A stretch of 48,588 bases of DNA, from NCBI GenBank assembly GCA_016188455.1, contig JACPHR010000013.1:1-48588 (forward strand), written 5' to 3'. This stretch comes from Candidatus Tayloriibacteriota bacterium (lineage in GTDB: Bacteria > Patescibacteriota > Minisyncoccia > Phycocordibacterales > SIBU01). Made by a program: the position numbers and the translations under genes. This document shows positions 23,691-29,934 of the stretch, piece by piece. Below the pieces are notes generated by a model, which saw only the letters and a list, made by a program, of their open reading frames with translations, did no database searches and was not told the origin of the DNA. Numbering within the stretch: position 1 is the stretch's first letter; each line of letters begins with the position of its first letter.

Positions 23691-25202
23691 ATGAAAACTT
23701 CAAAAGATACAGACCTTTTTGCTTTGCCAAAGGAAATTGTGGTTATCGCCGAAACCCTGAAAAAGGCCAAATTTGAGGCTTATTTAATAGGCGGCTGTGT
23801 CCGGGACACACTGCTAAAACGCAGGCCGAAAGATTGGGACTTTACCACCAATGCCAAACCGGAGGAAATTATAAAATTGTTCCCAAAAACTTTTTATGAA
23901 AATGAATACGGAACAGTCGGCGTCGTGAACGAGGAAACCCAAGATGAGACCTTGAAAATAGTTGAGGTGACGCCCTACCGGCTTGAATCCGGATATTCGG
24001 ACAAACGCCGGCCCGACAGCGTAAGGTTTAGCGGCAAACTGGAAGATGATTTGAAACGGCGAGACTTTACCATAAACGCCATCGCTCTTGAAGTGAAAGA
24101 AAAAGAAAAGGACACGGATTTATATAAAGGACATTTAGTTGACCTTTATAAAGGACAGGGGGATTTGATTGCTAAAGTGGTCAGAACGGTGGGGGACCCG
24201 CATGAAAGATTTAGCGAGGACGCTTTAAGAATGCTCCGAGCAGTGCGAATTTCTACCGACTTAGGTTTCACGATTAACATTGAGACTGAAACAGCTATCA
24301 AAAAGTACGCTCGGCATCTAAAAGAGATAGCTCAAGAAAGGATTCGTGAAGAATTTGTGAGGATTATTATGTCGGATAATCCCATGAATGGTCTTATTTT
24401 AAGCCATAAACTGGGAATCCTGGAGTTTGTCAGTCCGGAACTGGAAAAAGCCGTAGGCGTTGAGCAAAATCAGGCTCACTCCTTTGATGTTTGGGAGCAT
24501 AGCTTGCGGTGTCTCCAGCATGCCGCTGACAAGAAATGGCCTTTGGAAATAAGGCTTGCTGCCCTTTTTCATGATATTTCTAAGCCGGAAACTCGCAGGG
24601 CTTCACCTGAAACAAAATGGACCTTCTATGGCCATGATGTCGTGGGTTCACGTGTAACAGAGAGGATTTTAGCCCGACTGGCATTTCCAAAAAAAATTGT
24701 AGAAAAAGTAGTTAAACTCGTCCGTTGGCACATGTTTTTTTCGGATACTGAACAAATCACGCCCTCAGCCGTAAGACGTTTAATCACCAAGGTCGGCCAA
24801 GATAATGTCTGGGACCTAATGAACTTGCGGATTTGCGATAGGGTAGGGACGGGCAGACCGAAAGAAAATCCTTACCGATTAAGGAAATACAAGGCCATGA
24901 TAGAAGAAGTGATGCGGGATCCGGTCTCTGTGGCAATGCTCAAAATTGACGGTAATAAAATTATGAATGTTACACATGTAACTCCAGGACCTAAAATAGG
25001 CCATATTTTACATGCTTTACTGGAAGAGGTGCTAGAAAATCCAAAACTGAATACTGAGGCATACTTGGAAAAGAGAGCTTTAGAGCTGGCTCTAGTTTCA
25101 GATGAAACATTAAAGAAGGTGGCTGATAAGGGTAGAGAAACCAAGGGCGCGCTTGAAGAAAGGAGTATAAAAGAGATCCGGGGACGGTATCATGTTGAGT
25201 AG
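23691..25202 (+). CDS. cca: CCA-adding tRNA nucleotidyltransferase
   Basis: This class II nucleotidyltransferase adds or repairs the 3' CCA of tRNAs, which this genome needs because none of its visible tRNAs encodes CCA. The 503-residue protein shows the head signature LIGGCVRDTLL (32-42) with the metal-binding DWD (48-50), the RRDFTINA motif (123-130), and an HD domain with LAALFHDISKPETR (~289-302), as in bacterial HD-type enzymes. Residues ~139-156 (EKDTDLYKGHLVDLYKG) look like a local insertion; their DNA twice contains the word taaaggaca that is scattered around 22.6-25.7 kb. A TATAAT box ends 13 bases before the ATG. It is transcribed away from tRNA-Arg. Confidence 0.95.
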   Translation: MKTSKDTDLFALPKEIVVIAETLKKAKFEAYLIGGCVRDTLLKRRPKDWDFTTNAKPEEIIKLFPKTFYENEYGTVGVVNEETQDETLKIVEVTPYRLESGYSDKRRPDSVRFSGKLEDDLKRRDFTINAIALEVKEKEKDTDLYKGHLVDLYKGQGDLIAKVVRTVGDPHERFSEDALRMLRAVRISTDLGFTINIETETAIKKYARHLKEIAQERIREEFVRIIMSDNPMNGLILSHKLGILEFVSPELEKAVGVEQNQAHSFDVWEHSLRCLQHAADKKWPLEIRLAALFHDISKPETRRASPETKWTFYGHDVVGSRVTERILARLAFPKKIVEKVVKLVRWHMFFSDTEQITPSAVRRLITKVGQDNVWDLMNLRICDRVGTGRPKENPYRLRKYKAMIEEVMRDPVSVAMLKIDGNKIMNVTHVTPGPKIGHILHALLEEVLENPKLNTEAYLEKRALELALVSDETLKKVADKGRETKGALEERSIKEIRGRYHVE

Positions 25203-25600
25203 GCAGAAGAGTAATTACCCCAGCACCAGAAATCATACGGGCTCGCGCTTCGCCCAACAACAAGAGGGATGTCCTATTCGGACACGCACTCGCCCTGGGA
25301 TTGGTGCGGGGTGTTCTATTTTGCAACTCCGAATGAAACATCGGAGGCAAAATAGGCAAAAATAAACCGCCTTCGGGCGGGTCTTTGAAAAGCGACACGC
25401 GCCGAGAGGCGGTTTTAAGGAGACCCTGTCTTGTTTGCTTGTTTTTCCTTTGAAAAATATAATCCGAAAATAAAGAATAAGTGAGAGAATATTTTCAAAC
25501 GAAAGACGAAAACTTTCTGGGGCCTCACAAGAGTGTGGATTCTCAAAGACCATTTGTTGGAGGAGCACATCTCCATTCCAACGGTCTGGGAACATTGTAT
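25203..25600. other. gap without a recognisable gene
   Basis: No convincing coding frame. It holds a tattttgc / gcaaaata hairpin with an inner ctccga/tcggag stem (~25318-25356) and ccgcc-ttc-gggcgg (~25369-25381), which may end cca transcription. No known small-RNA signature was recognised. Confidence 0.4.
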
Positions 25601-25674
25601 CACCTGTAAAGGACATGTAAAAGACAAGCTGTGGATAACTTCTATTTCTTCCATGTCCTTTACAGGTGTATAAT
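25601..25674 (+). promoter_or_regulatory. 17-bp inverted repeat around a DnaA-like box, followed by TATAAT
   Basis: cacctgtaaaggacatg (25601-25617) and its perfect complement (25652-25668) flank a 34-base loop with TGTGGATAA (25630-25638). TATAAT (25669-25674) starts directly after the right arm, so the right arm occupies the promoter spacer. It looks like an operator for the short frame at 25693. Confidence 0.5.
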
Positions 25675-25692
25675 TGAGGCAGAAGAGATTTT

Positions 25693-25830
25693 ATGAAAAC
25701 GCCAATAAGGCTCCCAAGCGCCAGGCGAGCGCCAATTCGCCTGCCAAAATCACAGCATGAAATTTGGAGAAAAGCCATTAAATGCTCCTCCAGAGAACCC
25801 TTGCTGAGTCGGCCTCATTCAACTGATTGA
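25693..25830 (+). CDS. possible 45-residue basic protein
   Basis: A closed frame of 45 codons starts at an ATG 18 bases past a perfect TATAAT box. The product is very basic (IRLPSARRAPIRLPKSQ), with 8 Arg and 3 Lys, and resembles no family I know. There is no clear ribosome site (AGAAGAG lies 6 bases upstream and is weak). The promoter and the operator-like inverted repeat before it are the main reason to list it; it could equally be a non-coding transcript that ends at the GC hairpin 25836-25860. Confidence 0.3.
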   Translation: MKTPIRLPSARRAPIRLPKSQHEIWRKAIKCSSREPLLSRPHSTD

Positions 25831-25835
25831 GGAAA

Positions 25836-25860
25836 CCCCGTCCCGCAGTGCGGGACGGGG
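25836..25860. terminator. GC hairpin between the small frame and exonuclease III
   Basis: ccccgtcccgca / tgcgggacgggg is a 12-bp perfect stem with a one-base centre. On the minus strand it lies six bases past the exonuclease III stop and is followed by a short TTT. Confidence 0.65.
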
Positions 25861-25865
25861 AAAAT

Positions 25866-26693
25866 TTATAATTTAATATCAATATCTAAAGAGACCGGAC
25901 AATGGTCGGAACCTGTAACCTCAGGAAAAATTTCCGCCTTTTTTACTTTTGACTTTAGACTTTCGGAAACTAAGATGTAATCTATCCGCCAGCCGACATT
26001 GCGCTCGCGGGCATTAGCGAAATGAGACCACCAAGTGTAGTGGCCGTTGCCTTTGTGGAACATTCTGAAAGTATCAATGAAGCCGGCGTCAATAAATGCC
26101 TGAAAGCCGGCCCGTTCCTCTTTGGTAAAGCCTTTCAATCCTTCGTTTTCTTTAGGTCGCGCCAGGTCATCCGGCGTGTGGGCCACATTGAGGTCGCCGC
26201 AGAAAATAACGGGCTTTCCATGTGGTGAGCCTGTCGAACCATTCTTTTCCAGTTCTTTGGCATACGCCAAAAAAGCCGGGTCCCAATGCTTGTGGCGAAG
26301 GGGAATGCGGCTTAAATCGTCTTTGGCATTCGGCGTATAAACAGTGACGACATAAAACTTTTCATATTCGGCGGCAATCACCCGGCCTTCGGTCACTGGG
26401 TCGCCATAGCCGTCGGCGAGCGGACCGTATTTTTTGATAATTTTTTCAGACAAGCCGTTAAATACGCTCAAGGGCTTTGTTTTAGTGAAGATGGCGGTGC
26501 CGGAGTAGCCTTTTTTTGAGGCCGAGTTCCAATACTCCTCATATTCAGGCAGGTCAATCGCCGATTGACGCTGTTCGGCTTTGGTTTCCTGCAAACATAA
26601 AATATCGGGCTTTAATTTTTGGATGAAAGGGAGAAAAACTCCTTTCTTAAGGACTGCTCTGATGCCGTTGACGTTCCAAGAGACAATGCGCAT
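25866..26693 (-). CDS. xth: exodeoxyribonuclease III / AP endonuclease
   Basis: This DNA repair enzyme cuts at abasic sites and digests 3' ends. The 275-residue protein has the family's motifs in order: MRIVSWNVNGIRA with Asn7, LCLQETKAE with Glu36, GYSGTAIFTK, CGDLNVAHTPDDLARP with the catalytic Asp-Asn pair, WRIDYILVS, and SDHCPVSLDI with the active-site His. A loop NGSTGSPHGKP before the GDLN strand is encoded by a gagcctgtcgaacc-type sequence that looks like an inserted repeat. TATGCT (26701-26706) lies 7 bases before the ATG, so the mRNA is probably leaderless. Confidence 0.95.
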   Translation of the reverse strand: MRIVSWNVNGIRAVLKKGVFLPFIQKLKPDILCLQETKAEQRQSAIDLPEYEEYWNSASKKGYSGTAIFTKTKPLSVFNGLSEKIIKKYGPLADGYGDPVTEGRVIAAEYEKFYVVTVYTPNAKDDLSRIPLRHKHWDPAFLAYAKELEKNGSTGSPHGKPVIFCGDLNVAHTPDDLARPKENEGLKGFTKEERAGFQAFIDAGFIDTFRMFHKGNGHYTWWSHFANARERNVGWRIDYILVSESLKSKVKKAEIFPEVTGSDHCPVSLDIDIKL

Positions 26694-26731
26694 GAGTTAA
26701 AGCATAACAAAGAAGTGGTTTGACAGTTAGC

Positions 26732-26760
26732 TTGACAATATAAGTTATATATGCTAGTAT
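26732..26760 (+). promoter_or_regulatory. promoter for the pilin-like gene
   Basis: TTGACA (26732-26737), a 17-base spacer and TAGTAT (26755-26760), with a second TTGACA at 26720. One of the best promoters in the window. Confidence 0.75.
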
Positions 26761-26801
26761 ATAGCAGTCGAGATTGGGCAACCTAATATCTACAAAATTT
26801 T

Positions 26802-27119
26802 ATGACACAATTACTTTCAACTATGATAGCAAGCGCTCTCGGTTCAGCGCTACTGGTGAACGGCGTGCTTATCCACACCGATGATGCCATCAACCAAGCG
26901 AAAGCCTCGGTTAATGGCGCCAACATGCACCAGCTGGCGACGGTCGTGGAACTTTATTACAGCGACCATGACGAGTATCCGAATGTTTCCGGCGGGGAAG
27001 CCTTGATTGATACTTTGGAATCCGGCGGCTACATCAGAAATCGCCCGCTTGACCCAAAAGTGTTCAACTACGAACCGAAGCAAAATGGCCAGGATTATTC
27101 CCTGACACTGGCGGAATAA
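26802..27119 (+). CDS. pilin-like (pseudopilin) protein, possibly diverged
   Basis: The product is 105 residues. The first ~25 are hydrophobic (TMIASALGSALLVNGVLI). The rest resembles the C-terminal part of type IV pilins and GspG-like pseudopilins: ANMHQLATVVELYYSDHDEYPN, then GGEALIDTLESGGYIRNRPLDPKVFNYEP and a final strand QDYSLTLAE. The usual GFTLxE cleavage motif is absent; the protein starts directly with a hydrophobic segment. It may therefore be a minor pseudopilin, a secreted monomer or a shortened copy. No pilus assembly genes adjoin it. It is expressed from a strong promoter. Confidence 0.65.
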   Translation: MTQLLSTMIASALGSALLVNGVLIHTDDAINQAKASVNGANMHQLATVVELYYSDHDEYPNVSGGEALIDTLESGGYIRNRPLDPKVFNYEPKQNGQDYSLTLAE

Positions 27120-27139
27120 AATAAAACAAGTGCTGTCGC

Positions 27140-27267
27140 CATCCCCGCGGCAGAGCCGCGGGGTATTGACGCAGAACACCAGGTTGTTTTTTTGGAAGCA
27201 GTATCAGCCTCCGCCGATGCAAAACACAACTCGCCTTCTCATCCCCGCAGCAAAGTCGCGGGGTATT
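27140..27267. repeat. direct pair of 28-base hairpin repeats
   Basis: Two copies (27140-27167 and 27240-27267), each an inverted repeat (ccccgcggcagagccgcgggg in the first), match at 25 of 28 positions, including the trailing gtatt. They lie between the pilin-like gene and rpsO; the first could end the pilin transcript. Confidence 0.65.
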
Positions 27268-27296
27268 CGAAGCCGATCTCCAATGAAAACTAAGCC

Positions 27297-27316
27297 GTCC
27301 CGATGCGCATCGGGGC
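27297..27316. repeat. GC palindrome upstream of rpsO
   Basis: gtcccgatgc|gcatcggggc, one mismatch; same family as 13809, 20911 and 35452. Confidence 0.6.
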
Positions 27317-27351
27317 GACTTTAGATACTTTCGCGCCGCGGCATAAAAAAA

Positions 27352-27380
27352 TTGCGAAAAATAAGCTTTTGTGCTATCAT
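27352..27380 (+). promoter_or_regulatory. promoter for rpsO
   Basis: TTGCGA (27352-27357), a 17-base spacer and TATCAT (27375-27380). The -10 box ends 6 bases before the ATG, so transcription should begin at the start codon. Confidence 0.7.
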
Positions 27381-27386
27381 TTCAGT

Positions 27387-27656
27387 ATGCTTACCAAAAC
27401 CAAAAAACTGCTGATAATCAAAGAAGTGGCCACTCACGACAAGGACACCGGCTCATCCGAGGTCCAAATAGCGTTGCTCACCAAAAAAATTGAAGCGCTG
27501 GCCGCTCACCTGAAAAAGAACGACAAGGACAAGCACTCGCGCCGCGGACTGCTTTCCATGGTGGCCGACAGGCAGACTCACATGAAGTATTTGGAAAAGA
27601 ACAACGTCAAGCGGTACAACGCGATTACGCGAAAAATGGAGCTTAAGAAGAAATAG
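27387..27656 (+). CDS. rpsO: 30S ribosomal protein S15
   Basis: S15 binds the central domain of 16S rRNA early in 30S assembly. The 89-residue protein is full length: helix 1 (TKTKKLLIIKEVATHDKDTG), then SSEVQIALLTKKIEALAAHLKK, the loop DKHSRRGLLSMVADRQ with the conserved HSRRGL, and the last helix YLEKNNVKRYNAITRKMEL. In many bacteria rpsO is followed by pnp; here pnp lies 2.3 kb downstream with three genes between. The classic S15 autoregulatory leader is absent because the mRNA appears leaderless. The stop codon is the first base-triplet bordering a heptamer array. Confidence 0.96.
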   Translation: MLTKTKKLLIIKEVATHDKDTGSSEVQIALLTKKIEALAAHLKKNDKDKHSRRGLLSMVADRQTHMKYLEKNNVKRYNAITRKMELKKK

Positions 27657-27682
27657 AATCAGGAATCAAGAATCATGAATCA
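27655..27682. repeat. heptamer array, left of the S23-type g gene
   Basis: Four exact NGAATCA units: agaatca, ggaatca, agaatca, tgaatca. The array begins in the rpsO stop codon and contains the ATG of the next gene. Its counterpart at 28102 faces it. Confidence 0.75.
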
Positions 27683-28067
27683 CGATAAGGAAACGGGACC
27701 CGATAAGATTCGTGAATTTACTGATTTGAAAGTATGGCAAGAATCTCACAAACTTGTCATCTTGATTTATAAAGAAACAAAAAGTTTCCCGAGGGAAGAA
27801 ATCTTCGGCTTGACTAGCCAAATGCGGAGAGCTGCTGTTTCTGTAAGTTCTAACATAGCTGAGGGTTTCGGACGACAAAGCTACAAAGAAAAGGTACAAT
27901 TCTATTATCTCGCTCATGGGTCGTTAGTTGAATTAAAAAATCAACTTTTTATCGCGAGAGATATTTTGTATATCACAGTACCTCATTTTGAAACGTTAAT
28001 GGAACAAGTGGCTCAAGTCCAAAGACTGCTTCAGGGTTTAATCAGTAAGTCGAAAACTTTTATATAA
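27675..28067 (+). CDS. four-helix-bundle protein (S23 / 23S rRNA intervening-sequence family)
   Basis: The 130-residue protein matches the four-helix-bundle family first found in intervening sequences of 23S rRNA: FTDLKVWQESHKLVILIYKE, then FPREEIFGLTSQMRRAAVSV, then SSNIAEGFGRQS and QFYYLAHGSLVELKNQL. All four helices are present. Relatives include the avd accessory protein of diversity-generating retroelements, but no reverse transcriptase is here. The family binds nucleic acid; its role as a lone chromosomal gene is unknown. The gene is bracketed by two heptamer arrays in opposite orientation, and its ATG comes from the left array, which suggests it may have arrived as a unit. Confidence 0.9.
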   Translation: MNHDKETGPDKIREFTDLKVWQESHKLVILIYKETKSFPREEIFGLTSQMRRAAVSVSSNIAEGFGRQSYKEKVQFYYLAHGSLVELKNQLFIARDILYITVPHFETLMEQVAQVQRLLQGLISKSKTFI

Positions 28068-28101
28068 ATAATTTATTTCACTATTCCGGTTTCAGGTCTG
28101 T

Positions 28102-28134
28102 ATTCTTGATTCCTGATTCTTGATTCGTGATTCT
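28102..28134. repeat. heptamer array, right of the S23-type gene
   Basis: On the minus strand it reads agaatca, cgaatca, agaatca, ggaatca, agaat: more than four exact NGAATCA units, in opposite orientation to the array at 27655. It ends 7 bases before the next gene's ATG. Confidence 0.75.
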
Positions 28135-28141
28135 ATCCAAA

Positions 28142-28693
28142 ATGGGAGTCATCAAACACAAAGAACAGCGGGTGGGTATTTTTATTGATACGCAGAATCT
28201 ATATCACACGGCGCGCAACCTTTACAACGCGCGGGTCAATTTCGGCCAAGTGGTAAAAGACGCTTTGGCGGGTCGGGCACTTATTCGGGCGGTGGCTTAC
28301 GTTATCACCACCGAATCGGGCGAGGAAAAAAACTTTTTTGAGGCGCTTGGCAAAATGGGCATTGAAGCCAAAACCAAAGACCTGCAAATTTTCGCCGGCG
28401 GCGCCAAAAAAGCCGACTGGGATGTCGGGCTGGCGGTGGACGCCATCAAGCTGGCGCCGAAACTGGACGCGGTGATTCTCGTTTCGGGCGACGGCGACTT
28501 CGCGCCGCTCATAGAATACCTTCAAGTACACGAAGGCTGCCAAGTGGAAGTGGTAACTTTCGGCAAGTCCGCTTCCGGAAAACTCAAAGAAGCGGCCGAC
28601 GAATTCGTGGATTTGGATGAAAACCCCCGCAAATATCTCATGGGGTCGGGCCATCCGCGCCGCGAGAGAGCTCCGAGACCTTCTGGCTCTTAA
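28142..28693 (+). CDS. NYN-domain (LabA/DUF88-type) predicted ribonuclease
   Basis: The 183-residue protein has the PIN-like NYN fold. The first acidic site is in VGIFIDTQNLYHTARN, the second in KKADWDVGLAVDAIKLA and the third in VILVSGDGDFAPLIEYL. These Asp residues coordinate metal in NYN nucleases, so RNA cleavage is expected. The tail is basic (PRRERAPRPSGS) and may bind RNA. The start was placed at the second ATG, where the family's N terminus begins; the first (28127) lies inside the repeat array. The gene sits between S15/S23 and PNPase, in a region rich in RNA-related genes. Confidence 0.9.
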   Translation: MGVIKHKEQRVGIFIDTQNLYHTARNLYNARVNFGQVVKDALAGRALIRAVAYVITTESGEEKNFFEALGKMGIEAKTKDLQIFAGGAKKADWDVGLAVDAIKLAPKLDAVILVSGDGDFAPLIEYLQVHEGCQVEVVTFGKSASGKLKEAADEFVDLDENPRKYLMGSGHPRRERAPRPSGS

Positions 28694-28708
28694 ATTTTAT
28701 AAAAGAAA

Positions 28709-28742
28709 AACCAGTTGCCGACATAAAGTCAAACAACTGGTT
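28709..28742 (-). terminator. terminator of the 28761-29720 gene
   Basis: aaccagttg / caactggtt is a perfect 9-bp stem followed on the minus strand by TTTTT. Confidence 0.75.
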
Positions 28743-28760
28743 GAAAAGCCTGACACTTAG

Positions 28761-29720
28761 TTATGGCCAGACACTCCAAACCTCGCTCGCGTACTTCGAC
28801 GTACCTATCCTGTGAAGGTTTTTGACGTCGATGCCGGCTCTGGCTCGCTCTATGAGCGATATCTCAAGGTCGAGATAAAAGTTTCGAGCGCCGGGTGGAA
28901 GACTTGCGAGGAATTCGTAGTAACTCGGCTTTGCCATCTTCTGGTACACACTGGTTCCCATAAACAGAGTAAGTAACAAGGCAACGGCAACACCTGCAGT
29001 TCGCAGAAGAAATCGTGTAGGTTTCCTCACAAACTGATCATGAATCCCAGAACGAGCCTCGAACGCTTTTTTTGCCGCGTCCATCGCGACTTCGAGCTTA
29101 CGTTCATCGGTGATCATGCTTTCGAGAAGCTTGTCAAAAGAATCCGTATGACCGGGTTCTCCTTCAACTTTTGCTCCCTTCAGGTCATGTTGCCAGTGAG
29201 GGAAGTAGAATCGCGATTGACTGCCCGCAATGCCGAGATTGACCCGCATGTAGCGAATGACGTGCTGGTACTGTTCGGCCACCAACACTTCGCCAGCGAT
29301 CCGCAGTGTAACCATGATCCGAAGGTCGTAATCTTCTTGCGGATAGCGGACGAGCTCGTAGAGACGCTCAACGGTTTTACTTGTAACCTCGGACGGTTTC
29401 ACGTTTCTAACTCTTTCCGTGCTCACACCAATGAGGTTGAGGTCATACAAGCGATCATCCTGGTGGGTAGGAGCATTTTGCGGAATTTCGTCCCGTAGGA
29501 TGTGCCGAATAACTTCGTATGCCACTTCGGATGCCATGCCAAGCTTCGCCGTTTCGTACCATTTTACGAAGTTTTCTGAGAGGACTCCGATTTGGAGCAG
29601 ATAATCTATGAACTGCTCCCGAGTAAGTTGGCTGAATGTTCGATAGAATCGATGAGAGTGGAACTTGCGAATGAGTCCATCTTCGAATTGACTGTACTGT
29701 TGGAAGAGCTGTGCGCTCAT
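28761..29720 (-). CDS. unknown alpha-helical protein with one C-terminal membrane span
   Basis: The 319-residue protein is predicted mostly helical. Residues ~20-225 contain helices with conserved-looking phrases (FYRTFSQLTREQFIDYLLQIG, ASEVAYEVIRHILRDEIPQ, RFYFPHWQHD). The order and His/Glu content recall heme-oxygenase-like diiron proteins, but I cannot confirm a metal site. A membrane helix follows (LLRTAGVAVALLLTLFMGTS, ~241-260), with ~60 residues beyond it. The codon use and lack of Lys-rich stretches differ from the neighbours, so recent acquisition is possible. It is monocistronic, with its own terminator. The ATG at 29720 is the only good start; AAAGGAATACTT precedes it as a ribosome site. 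Confidence 0.7.
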   Translation of the reverse strand: MSAQLFQQYSQFEDGLIRKFHSHRFYRTFSQLTREQFIDYLLQIGVLSENFVKWYETAKLGMASEVAYEVIRHILRDEIPQNAPTHQDDRLYDLNLIGVSTERVRNVKPSEVTSKTVERLYELVRYPQEDYDLRIMVTLRIAGEVLVAEQYQHVIRYMRVNLGIAGSQSRFYFPHWQHDLKGAKVEGEPGHTDSFDKLLESMITDERKLEVAMDAAKKAFEARSGIHDQFVRKPTRFLLRTAGVAVALLLTLFMGTSVYQKMAKPSYYEFLASLPPGARNFYLDLEISLIERARAGIDVKNLHRIGTSKYASEVWSVWP

Positions 29721-29855
29721 AAGTATTCCTTTGTTAAGGTTTGGGTTTGTGTTTTTTAAAAGAAGAACTGAACTGAATTTTACATAAAATTATCTTTTTG
29801 TCAAATATCGCGATGAAAAAATTTATGCTACACTACAGCATATTAAAAGTTAACC

Positions 29856-29924
29856 GAGACCTCCGGATAGGTAGTTTTTGTCCTTCACTTACGTTCAGGA
29901 CGAAACCTAAAATTCGCAGGTCTC
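29856..29924 (+). promoter_or_regulatory. folded pnp leader
   Basis: An outer stem gagacct (29856-29862) / aggtctc (29918-29924) encloses an inner stem gtcct (29880-29884) / aggac (29897-29901) that extends through tttt/gaaa-type pairs. It ends 10 bases before the pnp ATG. In E. coli a leader stem of pnp is cut by RNase III and then PNPase destabilises its own mRNA; a similar circuit is possible here. Confidence 0.55.
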
Positions 29925-29934
29925 CTCATTAGCA

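Noticed and set aside
25203-25600. tmRNA, RNase P RNA or 6S RNA
   Set aside because: I looked for the tRNA-like ends and tag frame of tmRNA and the conserved core of RNase P RNA; none is present. The hairpins alone are not enough.
25233-25778. 181-codon minus-strand frame
   Set aside because: It runs across the inverted repeat, hairpins and promoter region and has no family resemblance or start signal.
27655-27682. CRISPR or long tandem array
   Set aside because: The units are 7 bases with no spacers, far too short for CRISPR repeats.
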